Of a stretch of 64,000 nt of DNA, positions 22,360 through 31,234 are shown one piece after another. The notes below the pieces were generated by a model that made no database searches, had not been told where the DNA came from, and worked only from the letters and a program-made list of their open reading frames with translations. Made by a program: the position numbers and the translations under genes. The stretch comes from Pegoplata infirma (Eukaryota; Arthropoda; Insecta; Diptera; Anthomyiidae), in the NCBI GenBank assembly GCA_963921195.1, contig OY992537.1, positions 51,174,313-51,238,312 of the forward strand, written 5' to 3'. Position 1 is the first letter of the stretch, and each line of letters begins with the position of its first letter.

Positions 22360-22672
22360 TCGCCGCTCAAAAGTTGTAAATGAAAATATAAGGACACTTC
22401 GAAAGTTTTGATATATTCCACATAACCTAAAAATACAAAAAGCTTTAATTCGGCTACTGGTTTATATATGTGAAAAGAATTGTACAAACATATTTTTTTA
22501 CAAAAAAAAAATCACTGAAGTTTTTTTTCCTAAAAAAAATTTTTCCACGAAAATTTTTTTTCAAAAAAAATTTTCTCACAAAATTTTTTTACACATTTTT
22601 TTTTAAATAAAGTTTTTTTTTGCAATAGTAATTTTTACATTGTGGCAAGGCCGAATTTCACTCTTTTTTATT
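22360..22672 (-). repeat. Rep-A subfamily copy with T-rich middle
   Basis: CATAACCTAAAAATAC and AGCTTTAATTCGG are the inverse of 16.08-16.12 kb. Ends ACATTGTGGCAAGGCCGAATT. A 89-residue minus-strand frame over 22218-22487 crosses two repeats and is not a gene. Confidence 0.5.
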
Positions 22673-22891
22673 TTTCTTCTTAAACAATCTGATTTTTCTG
22701 CTTAAATCCGCAAATATTTAAGCTGAAATCAGCAAATTTTTCTGGAATGATTTTTCTGCTGATTCGAAGTAAATTATCCAGACAGAAATTTAGCAAACCG
22801 TAAATTAGCAGATTTCTCATATGTCTCAAAATTGAGTTTATTTTCAGCAGATTTTTCTGCTGATTGGACTAAGTCTTTATTTTGAGTGTAG
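22673..22891. mobile_element. Hairpin array CAGCAGATTTTTCTGCTGA, end TTTTGAGTG-TA
   Basis: Repeated imperfect palindromes of the type AGCAGATTTTTCTGCT over about 200 bases, ending with TTATTTTGAGTG at TA, the right-end motif of the CACTCAAA group. The left end is not clear. Confidence 0.5.
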
Positions 22892-23030
22892 TGTTATTAA
22901 TATTTAATACAAGTACAAGATAGCAATTCCTTAAAAACACTTTTCTTAAAGCCCTATCGAGTTGAATTTATAGTTAAAAAACAATTTAACAATAAACTGC
23001 TGTTATCATGTTGTTCTAACGATTAAACAT

Positions 23031-23552
23031 TAGGGTGGAGCATTTTTTTTTTTTTTTGAATTTTAAAATCTTCGGGATCGAAAAATGTTAGGGTCAATAA
23101 AACACTTCCAATAATGTCCGAATATTACTTAATCTTTTAAGCTTTTTTACTTTGTTCGGAACTTTCTAATTTTTAAGTCAAAAAAGTTAAACTCATTGCT
23201 CTACAGGTCCAATTTTTTGTTGTGTACACACAGAAAACAAATTTGCTAATTTCCAACTGAAATTGAGTTGTTGCAACAAAAATTCGGTTGATGCATTTGT
23301 ATTAAGGTTAAAACAATTAAATATCGGTAGTTACAACTAAATTTTGTTAATACAACAGTCTTTTAATTGAAACAACTAAAAAATTCGTCTGTCACAGTGA
23401 AATTTAGTAGCAGCAACCGAATTTTGAGTTGCTACAACTGAAGAATTCAGTTGGAAATTTATTTTTCTCTGTGTAGATATTAAACCTTAAAGGCAACCGA
23501 CGATTTTGAAATTCGAAAAAATTTTGAAAAAAATAAAATTTGCTCCACCCTA
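23031..23552. mobile_element. Rep-D, TAGGGTGGAGCA-ended hAT-like element
   Basis: Ends TAGGGTGGAGCA and TTTGCTCCACCCTA. Flanks TTAAACAT and TTATACAA agree at 6 of 8 positions. A second element lies inside at 23227. Frameless interior. Confidence 0.7.
23227..23473. mobile_element. 247-bp MITE in Rep-D, CACA-CAGAAAA ends, TA duplication
   Basis: Left CACACAGAAAACAAATTTGC, right AAATTTATTTTTCTCTGTG; the inner parts TTCCAACTGAA and TTCAGTTGGAA pair. TA on both sides (23225-23226, 23474-23475). The related Rep-D at 6.2 kb lacks it at the equivalent site (GTGGATTAATATC). Repeated TTGCAACAA / TTGTTGCAA-like palindromes inside resemble the element at 17143. Confidence 0.8.
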
Positions 23553-23672
23553 TTATACAATTTTCAATTGCACAATTAAATTACTATCGATTAGTCAAAG
23601 ATCGATTTTTCACTACAGCAGTATAAAGATACATATTAGTTTATTGATGTAGAATTTTTACTTTATAATAAG

Positions 23673-24776
23673 TAGGGTTCGGACTTTTATGCAAATGCAT
23701 ATTTGTTGTCGTCAGTCTGAGATCAACAAAAACTAAATATCTTTACGAATTAAGAAATTTGCAGTAAAATGGCATCGATTTGTTAGTACATATTTTTGCA
23801 TAATTTGCTTTTAATGCATATTTTTGCATATATTGCTGATATTACATATTTTTGTCGCATATTTTGAAAAAAAGTGTTTATTTTTTATTTTATTTTATGA
23901 TATTTTTACATTGCTGTATATATTTGTTATTTTATAATGTATGCCTTAAAGTACACAGAAGAAAATATGGGAAAAATTTTAAGTATTCAAATTATTCAAA
24001 AAAAATTGAATAATTTTTTTAATTGACGCAAATAAAATTTCACACAAAAGTTTATAAAAAAATTTGAGCAATTAATTTAATAAAAATTTAAAATTTTTTT
24101 TAATCTTATTTTTTTCTCTTAGTTTTTTTTGAATTCTCATTTAGTTTATAGTTTTTGTTTAAAATCATCTTTACGAAATTTTTCTATGTCTTTAAGACAA
24201 AAATGTATTTAGTAAAAGATTAAAATTTTTTTTTTTGTGTACATTTTTTTACACTTTTTTTAAAAAAAAATTATAAATTTTGAATAAATTTTTATTTGAC
24301 AAAATTTAAAACTTAATTTAAAAAAAAACGAAAAAAATAATGGAAAAAGGAAAGATTTAATTGTTTCAATTAAACATTTACTTAAATTTTTTGGTATACA
24401 TTTATTAAATTTTTATTAAAAGTTTACTCAATACCATTTAATCGTTTACTGGTGCAAAATTTAGTAATTTTTTACTCAATAGTAGTAAAAATTTACTAAT
24501 TGTTTTTTTCTTTTTGTTACTTTTATAATTTTGTGTTTTACGTTATTTGAACTTGAATTTTGGTGTTTATTGTACCTTATTTTCGATTAAAAGACTAAAT
24601 TTTTACGTCTTTTATGTTTTTTTGTTTTTTCTTCTTATTTTTATTTTATCATTAATAAATGTTTAAAAAGAATTTAACTGCATATTTTTTAAATTTTTAG
24701 CGCATATTTTTCTTTTTTTGGTGAATATTTTATGCGCATAAAACGCGATTTTAACTGCATAAAAGTCCGAACCCTA
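23673..24776. mobile_element. Rep-N full copy, perfect 21-bp TIR and 8-bp TSD
   Basis: TAGGGTTCGGACTTTTATGC plus A at the left is exactly inverted at the right end. The flanks carry a perfect 8-bp TSD ATAATAAG (23665-23672, 24777-24784). The TAGGG end and 8-bp TSD support hAT-type mobilisation. Internal GCATATTTTTGCATA phrases match the copy at 4443. No transposase, so it is non-autonomous. Confidence 0.93.
23950..24520. mobile_element. Rep-O copy nested in Rep-N
   Basis: ACACAGAAGAAAATATGGG at the left and phrases TTTACTCAATA and TTTACTGGTGCAAAAT are shared with the other Rep-O copies. Its right end near TTGTTTTTTTCTT is not precise. Confidence 0.5.
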
Positions 24777-24784
24777 ATAATAAG

Positions 24785-25227
24785 TAATTCCAACAATTAT
24801 TTTTAATTTTCTTAACCGTTTAATAATTAAGAATATAAATTAATAATTTACATTTTTCAATTTTCAATTAATTTAACTGGTTAATGGTCTCTTGACTTTA
24901 ACTAATATGTCTAATTATCTTTTACTGGTTTTCATGTAATCTCAAGGCCAGGTTAAATTGCACGAGTTTCCGATTAATTGTTTAAGGCAAAGATGAAATT
25001 TAATTTTTTGAAAACTAAAGCCTTTGAAATTATTGAAATTACCGTTTCCAAAGTTATTTCTTAAAAATTTTGAACCGAATTTAACTGTCTCCAATTTTGA
25101 CTATTTTATTTTTTTTTTCAGTGTAACGTATGATTAATATTAATAAATTGAAATTTATAACGTAAATAAAAATAAAAAAAACCATTTTTTGTTAACCTTA
25201 AGTTTATTAGAAATTAAAATTTAAATT
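24785..25227. other. A+T-rich interval, nothing supported
   Basis: No coding, repeat-end or RNA signal recognised. Confidence 0.5.
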
Positions 25228-26940
25228 AAACAAGAGTATTAAATTCGGCAATGCAGAATTTTTTATACCCTCCAACGTGTAAAAAAAGTTAAAAAAACAA
25301 GTAGATAAGTTAAATTCGACTTGGCCCAATCTTTAAATACCCTCCACAATGCCCTTTTTAAAGGATAGTAAATTTTCTAAAGTGAAAAAATGAACAATTT
25401 TGATTAAAAATATATTATTTTGAGTAAAAAACTTTTTTTTGTTATTTCTGTAAAAAAAAAGAAAAATTACTAACTATTTTAAAATTTTTTTCGAGTGTAA
25501 ATTTTTTTTAGTGTAAAAATATTTTTGAGTGACATAAATACTTTGTAAAGTTATTTTGTGACTTTCCCATGTTTTTAAAGCTTGTTTTTTAAAGCTCGGT
25601 TTTTTTAACACGTGAATTTAAGGTGAAACCAATCTGGAATTCACGGTTTTGCTACTAACTTTTCAAACACTGACCGATACGAACCAGACCAGTGAAACGA
25701 TAAATATATATGCCAAGCTTCAGCATCCTCAGAATTGTCTTTTGAAAGTTAGCGTGTTTTTTATCTCGTAAATTCGCGAAAAACCCTAGCCGAAATTCAC
25801 TCTTTTGCTTATAATTTTTGAACTACTGGTCATGACCAGGTAAATGACCAACATTTACGCCAAACTTTAGGAGCCTCTGTAAAGTCTTTCACACAGACAG
25901 ACGGACGGACATCGCTAGATCGTCTTAAAATCGATCGAGGATCATGAATATATAAGCTTTATGGGGTCCTAGACCAATATTTCGAGGTTTTACAAGCGGA
26001 ATGACATATACCTAGGGTGACCATTTTTTTCTTAACTCAAATCAGTACGCCCAAGTTTTTATGTTTGTTTGTGTTTTTTAGAAATACTTAACTCTCTGAA
26101 AACTCTTTTCTATAGGAAAACACTGATGTTTTTTCAACACACAAAAAATGTCGGTTAAAATAACAAACTCAATTAATAGTTCAATAAAAACAACTGTAGA
26201 AAAACAACTGATAAAAAAGAACTGTCGTGCACTGTTGTCGTTATTTTGCATAAAATTTAGTTAACTTCAAACAGCTTCATTTCCGTGCATTAAATATAAC
26301 AAAAACCTACAGGTTTTGAGAATAAAAAATCCTGAGGCCTTTTTCTCTTAAGTTTTAATAACTCTTCCTTTTAGAAAACTTTCCAGATAATAAGCGCATG
26401 ATTTTTTTTAAATAGCCCTGTCATTCTGAGCGCTTTTTCCAATAAATTCTGATGACATCACCTCATCGAACGCCTCGTTCAATTACATTATCTCTCTTAA
26501 AATATAGAAAATTCATTATCCCCTGAAATTTTCGTTATAGAAAATCTTAAAAATTATGAGCACCTTTTATATAAATTTATGAAGATGAAAATAAGCTCAT
26601 GCTCAGATTCATTTCTGGGAACCTCTTGATTTACGAACTCTGAGCTCCTTAGAATTAATTCAAATTATCTCATTGTCAGACTTAAGTTATAAAAAACTAC
26701 TCTGACGACTTATTTTATGGAAATTCTAGTTTTATGTAGAATTTCGAATGAAAATATTTTTTTATGCTAAAATGTTCAAAAATCAGTACAATCAGTACAT
26801 ATTTAAAAAAATCAGTACAAATCAGTACAACGTTTTTTCATCAGTACACGTGATCAAAAATCAGTACATGTACTGATCAGATCAGTACGAATGGTCAGCC
26901 TACATATACCCTCTATCACTAGAGACGAGGGTATACAAAT
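25228..26940 (+). repeat. Rep-A copy with a second 5' end, interrupted by a hAT-like element
   Basis: A short Rep-A start (TTAAATTCGGCAATGC, ATACCCTCCAACG) is followed at 25292 by another start (AAATTCGACTTGGCCC, ATACCCTCCACAATG). The second copy runs through CAGACGGACGGACATCG and GGAATGACATATACC, breaks at 26012, and resumes at 26903 with CATATACCCTC to the end GAGGGTATA near 26933. Confidence 0.75.
26013..26902. mobile_element. 890-bp hAT-like element, TAGGGTGACCATT, 8-bp TSD
   Basis: Ends TAGGGTGACCATT and AATGGTCAGCCTA are inverted with one mismatch. Perfect TSD CATATACC at 26005-26012 and 26903-26910, inside a Rep-A copy whose intact relatives have no break here. Both subterminal regions carry ATCAGTAC, repeated about eight times near the right end. 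No transposase frame. Confidence 0.93.
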
Positions 26941-27765
26941 TGCGTGGGGGGGGGGGTTCGGGTCGGTGGGGGTAGTTTGGGGAATCCTTCCTCCTTGATG
27001 TAACTGTTAACAAATTCATTTGTTGTGATTTTTGCATTAAAGTAACTAATTTTATATTTTTTTCAATTTCGGCCCTACCACAAAAGAGGTTGGACAAAAA
27101 AAATTAATTTTCGAATCCCCTGTGTCCAGATGCAGGAGTTTGCACTTATTCCGACATCAAAACGTTTCATTTACTTAACAAAAGCATACAAAAAATTGTA
27201 AAAAATGGAGTTTTATAGAGGTTGATTTGGTTCTTTAAGGGGGAATTCTTTTCCCCTGGTCCGTCCGCTCATCTCCGAACTTAACCAGCACTAATCGTGC
27301 TTAACTTCAGGCACAGACTAATACAGACTCGATATAAGTGACAGGTGTTAAAAAAGTAGTCCTTAACCATATTGTTAATTTTTCAAATTATTCTATGAAT
27401 TAGGTTAGAAAGAGAAAGCTTATATAACGCGCCATAAGAAAAATAGATGCCAGATCGGAAGTCGTAGAAAGTTTTGCCATATTAGCTTAAAACTAGCTAA
27501 AACCCGCTCTGTTTTCTCCTAAAATGGCTTAGTTTTTACACATTTTTTTGCTATAAAACTCTACAGTCGAGTCTGTATATAGTCTCTGCTTCAGGAGTCT
27601 ACCTCTCTTATTTTGATGGACGGAAATTGCTAGAATGTCTTAGAATCGATCACGAATCACTAATACAACTACTTCATGAGGTCGTAGACCGATATTTCGA
27701 TGCGTTACATACGGAATGCCAAAGTGAGTATGACCGCCATACTGTGGTTAGAGGGTATAATTAGA
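26941..27765 (+). repeat. Rep-A copy, 5' truncated, with nested MITE
   Basis: Begins in the G-rich internal block (GTGGGGGGGGGGG), continues through CTTTAAGGGGGAATTC, ATCTCCGAACTTAACCAGC and AGAATCGATCACGAATCAC, and ends CTGTGGTTAGAGGGTATAAT. Broken by the element at 27312. Confidence 0.75.
27312..27588. mobile_element. 277-bp hAT-like MITE, CAGAGACTATATACAGACTC
   Basis: Left CACAGACTAATACAGACTCG and right CGAGTCTGTATATAGTCTCTG-type end are inverted with a one-base length difference. CTTCAGG is duplicated on both sides (27305-27311, 27589-27595). Removing the insert restores the Rep-A phrase AACTTCAGGAGTCTA seen at 58.55 kb. The CAGAG end is hAT-like. Confidence 0.88.
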
Positions 27766-27987
27766 ACTTTAACTGAAAACAACACTAAAAACAAAATTAT
27801 TATTAAAAACATTTTTGAAAAATGTTTTTTTAACTTTACGTCAATCTATATTATATGTAGAACATTTATTAGACAAACTCATTACAAGACGTATTGAAGA
27901 GAAAAACCAAACATTTTTTAAAATACGATAAACTTTTACTAGATATGAGCATGTGAGCAAAAATATGAAAAACGTAAAAATATTCAT

Positions 27988-28372
27988 GACTAGAGATGAA
28001 ATCGTGAGTGACTTTACAATCAATATCACGCACAATTATTTTTTTTACTCACGCTCACGTGAGTAGAACAAATTTGAATCACGCTCTCGACGTAATCAAG
28101 TTTACGAAATACTCACTAATAGAAAAATGTAAAAAAAGTAAAATACTTTTTGCCTTTTACCCCCAAAAAGGAATCCTGTTAGTAATTTGCATAGCTCATT
28201 GGCAGGTAATGTGATGAAAGTGTGCGTGAGTCAGACGTGAGTGAGTAAAACTTAATTTACGTATGTGATTGTGCTAGTAGGAAAAGAACTTCGGAGTGAT
28301 GGTGCAAGATTGCAATATTGCTGTCGTGCGAGTAAGTGGAATGTTATTAACACGCCCATCTCTAGTTTATAC
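27988..28372. mobile_element. Rep-J element, CTAGAGATG ends, GTGAGTGAG interior
   Basis: Left CTAGAGATGAAATCGTGAG and right CACGCCCATCTCTAG pair over CTAGAGATG; subterminal parts are rich in CACTCAC/GTGAGT on both strands. A clear TSD is not visible. Frames of 68 and 80 residues here show no domain. Confidence 0.6.
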
Positions 28373-28800
28373 AAATTAAAAAATAGAGAAAATCCAAACA
28401 ATTTCGATATTTACGTTCTTAGACTATATGAACGAGTGAAAAAAACTTGGCAAGAGAAAAAAAAGACAAAAAAAATTATACTCAATATGCTAGCTGGAAT
28501 TATTTAGTCAAATATAATTTGCATCTATACGCGCCTTAATAAACGCATTTGTATGTCAAGCAAAAATAGAGCGACCAGTTTAGCCATTTTTTTCTCCAGA
28601 TTTTTAAATAACTTTACAAACACAACTCAATATTTCTGAAATACTGATTAAAATGGTGTAATTACGTAATTTATTTTTTGAAAATCGGTACCTGGATCAG
28701 AACCGGGAATACCGGTATTCTCATTAATATATCTAGAACCGGGAAACCGGTACCAGATCCAGGAATACGGAAAATTAGGAAATGGGGGCACTAGTCCCAA
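28373..28800. other. Mostly unassigned; ACCGGTACC-type relic near 28.69-28.77 kb
   Basis: AACCGGGAATACCGGTATTC and GGGAAACCGGTACC form local hairpins and resemble the ACCGGTACCGGTA block at 60.83 kb. The rest is A+T-rich without features. Confidence 0.4.
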
Positions 28801-29190
28801 CTAAAAGTTTGACAGAATATGTTTTATGGTCAAAGGCAGGGGGGTAATTATGTAACTTGATAGTCGTCAATCGTATCGTTTCCATCGTTATTCCATTACC
28901 ATGTTGTGTCATTTTATGGTAATAGAATAATGAACTAAAGATGACGATTGACGATTATCAAGCAACATAATTAGCCCCCTGGTTAGGTTCAAAAATGGGG
29001 AACAATCAGAGAAGGGGGAAAAGTTCCCCTTTGTAGAACTAAAATAACCTAACCTAAGAAAAACTCATATTTTAATAAATTTTGAAACCCTCCAACCATA
29101 GTATGGGAATATACTCACTTTGCCATTCCGTGTGTAACGCGTCGAAATATCGGTCTAGGTTCCCAAATATATATATGATTAATCAGTTGC
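28801..29190 (-). repeat. Rep-A fragments around a small MITE
   Basis: TTTTATGGTCAAAGGCAGG before, and GGTTAGGTTCAAAAATGGGG after, the MITE are consecutive in Rep-A. A separate start block CCCTCCAACCATAGTATGGG to ATCGGTCTAGGTTCCC lies at 29086-29165, so Rep-A is rearranged here. Confidence 0.65.
28838..28980. mobile_element. 143-bp MITE with about 36-bp TIR
   Basis: AGGGGGGTAATTATGTAAC at the left and its inverse TTGCTTGATA-containing mate ending TAATTAGCCCCCT at the right pair over about 36 bp including CGTCAATCGT / ACGATTGACG. It splits a Rep-A phrase. The TSD is obscured by the G run. Confidence 0.82.
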
Positions 29191-29500
29191 AGGAGTAAAT
29201 TTGTATTGAGAAGATTTTTTCCATTTTGCTTAGTGTCGGCGCCTTTAAGGGCTCTTGCTAGATGGATTTGTGTATTTTTGGATCCACCATTTTGAAATAC
29301 ACATTCTTAAGGAACGGATTTTGATGCTGCAACTAAAATGAAGCCTTTTAACGAATTTTAATTCGACATTTCGAATTTCATATTTTTTAACGTCGAATTC
29401 GGAATCAGCGACTTTGAAATTATTTAGATTCACATTTTCTTTTAAGTCGCAACACTTTTACACATTTTCGACGACATATTAGATTCGCCATTTTAAATTT
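29191..29500. repeat. Degenerate 'CGCCATTTT / AAATCAGCGACT' repeat relic
   Basis: GGATCCACCATTTTGAAATA, GGAATCAGCGACTTTGAAAT and ATTCGCCATTTTAAATTTTG resemble 20.65-20.85 kb. No clear unit boundary. Confidence 0.4.
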
Positions 29501-29507
29501 TGTGTGT

Positions 29508-31053
29508 TTAACGCGATAGCTGTAAAGGGAAAGCATCTGCCAACATTAAGGGGTATGCATCAGGATTCTCTGAAAGATCTGTCTAAATGGGCAAGAGCCT
29601 GTGATCTGGAAGTTAATCCAAGTAAAAAGAGCTTGCCTTGTTTACAAGAAAATATAAGATTCTTGCTTTTGATCCTATTTCTCTGGACGGAGTTATTCAC
29701 TGGATTTATACAGCAGTGGTGCGTTCAGTTCAGCTGTTTGGAATCATTGTCTGGTGGCTTGCTTTAGAGACAAAAGGGAGTCTCGTTATAACGAAGGTAC
29801 GAAGAATGACGTCGATGTGCATCACTGGTGCTCTTCGTACTACACCTACGGATGCATTAGAAATCCTCCTTCACCGGATACCATTGGACATATTGGGTAG
29901 GCAGTATGCGGCTACGTCGGCAATTCAACTGAATAGCACACTACAATGGAAAAACAGCCATGGTGGAGAAGATAACATTACCAAAAAATGTGAACTGCGC
30001 TCCTTTCATCATATAATATAATACCATCCAGGGAGTCTTTGATAAAGGGAATTCCGGGTAGTGGAGCCTCCATAAATAAATTTTACACAGATGGATCGAA
30101 GCTACACGAACAAGTGTGATTTATAATCTATTCGGAAGAGCTCGAGTTGAGCCTTTCTCGAAGATTGCCAGATCATTGCAGTTTACCAGACAGAGATGCT
30201 GGCAATTAAGGAGATGGCTGACTGCTTGTGCTGCAATGTCTTTTCTACAACCGCAGACAACATCTGTGACAGTCATATTATGTCCTTTGGTTCCTATAAG
30301 GAACAAAGGGTCACAAATTATTTGTTGTGGTTTCAGGAATCATTGGTGTTTAGGATTGAGTGACTGATTAGGCCTCCCATCCGATCCTAGTGTTGGGGCT
30401 GCCAACAACCTCTAGGCAGGTAAAGAACAGTTGAGTTTCAGTGGATAACACCTAATTACCTAAGACGCATCGGTTTTGGAATGCCATTCAGGTTACTCAA
30501 CTGTGTGCCTTCTCACTCTAGCTGCCGACAGACGGGTGTCTGAAAGGCATTACCAGGGGATACTTGGTATAAGACCGGAAGTAGTGAGCTGCTTAAGAAT
30601 TTCAATTTCTGTGATAGTCAAGCAGCTGTTAAGTCCCTGGAGTAAATGTGCCTGAAAACAAGATCTGCCTTAAACTGCCGCACGTCTTTTAATGAGATGG
30701 CCAAGCAGTTTGACATACGACTCATGTGGGTCCCAGGGCACAGAACCGTTCTAGAGAATTGCAAAGTCGAGGAGCTTCCAAGGCTGGGAACTACCTTACA
30801 GGTTTCAACAGAATTGAATTGTGTTGGTGTGGCGCTAGCAACTTGCAAGCAAAATATACGTATTTATTCCGCGATGGAGACTTATCAGAGATGGGAATAT
30901 GGATGGACGTGTGAGACTATACGGAAGCTTTGGCCGTCTCTTAATCAGAAGCGCACAAGTGAGCTGACATCGCTCCCAAGAGGAGATATTTCGACGGTGG
31001 TTGCTATTATTACCGGACACTGTCTTATAAAAAAGCACACGAGGCAACTGTAG
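29508..31053 (+). pseudogene. Decayed LINE ORF2: reverse transcriptase 3' part plus RNase H
   Basis: Frame pieces in order: palm/thumb-like KWARACDLEVNPSKK (about 29585-29628), LFTRKYKI, then IHWIYTAVVRSVQLFGIIVW and ITGALRTTPTDALEILL (29820-29875), then FYTDGSKLHEQV (RNase H first Asp, about 30081-30117), YQTEMLAIKEMADC, a DSQAAVKSLE block near 30614 and LMWVPGHRTVLEN near 30721, ending ITGHCLIKKHTRQL at 31050. This order is that of non-LTR retrotransposons of the Jockey/R1/I group with a C-terminal RNase H. Several frameshifts and stops, a likely deletion between the RT segments at about 29660-29690, no 5' part. Not functional. Confidence 0.85.
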
Positions 31054-31190
31054 GTTAGTTGGTAGCGTGCTAGCCTATGAAACAGGGGATCGTAGGTTCG
31101 ATTCCCACCAAAACTCTTGGTCGATTATGCAACAACGAGACGATGGCCATTGTTACCAGTTCTGGGTTAGGTTTAAGTTATTGTAATTAA
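31049..31190 (+). mobile_element. tRNA-derived SINE copy 1
   Basis: GGTTAGTTGGTAGCGTGC is a tRNA A-box region and GGTTCGATTCC (31095-31105) an exact B-box, spaced as in a tRNA. The following ACAACGAGACGATGGCCATT and TTACCAGTTCTGGGTTAGGT tail recurs at 44.93 kb, so it is a dispersed SINE and not a single tRNA gene. It starts exactly where the LINE relic stops. Confidence 0.82.
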
Positions 31191-31234
31191 ATCATTGGAG
31201 AAAAAGAAAATATTCAACGTAGAGAAATTAAAAG

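Noticed and set aside
29245..31047. Minus-strand frames of 61-76 residues
   Set aside because: Shadows of the LINE relic on the plus strand with no domain of their own.
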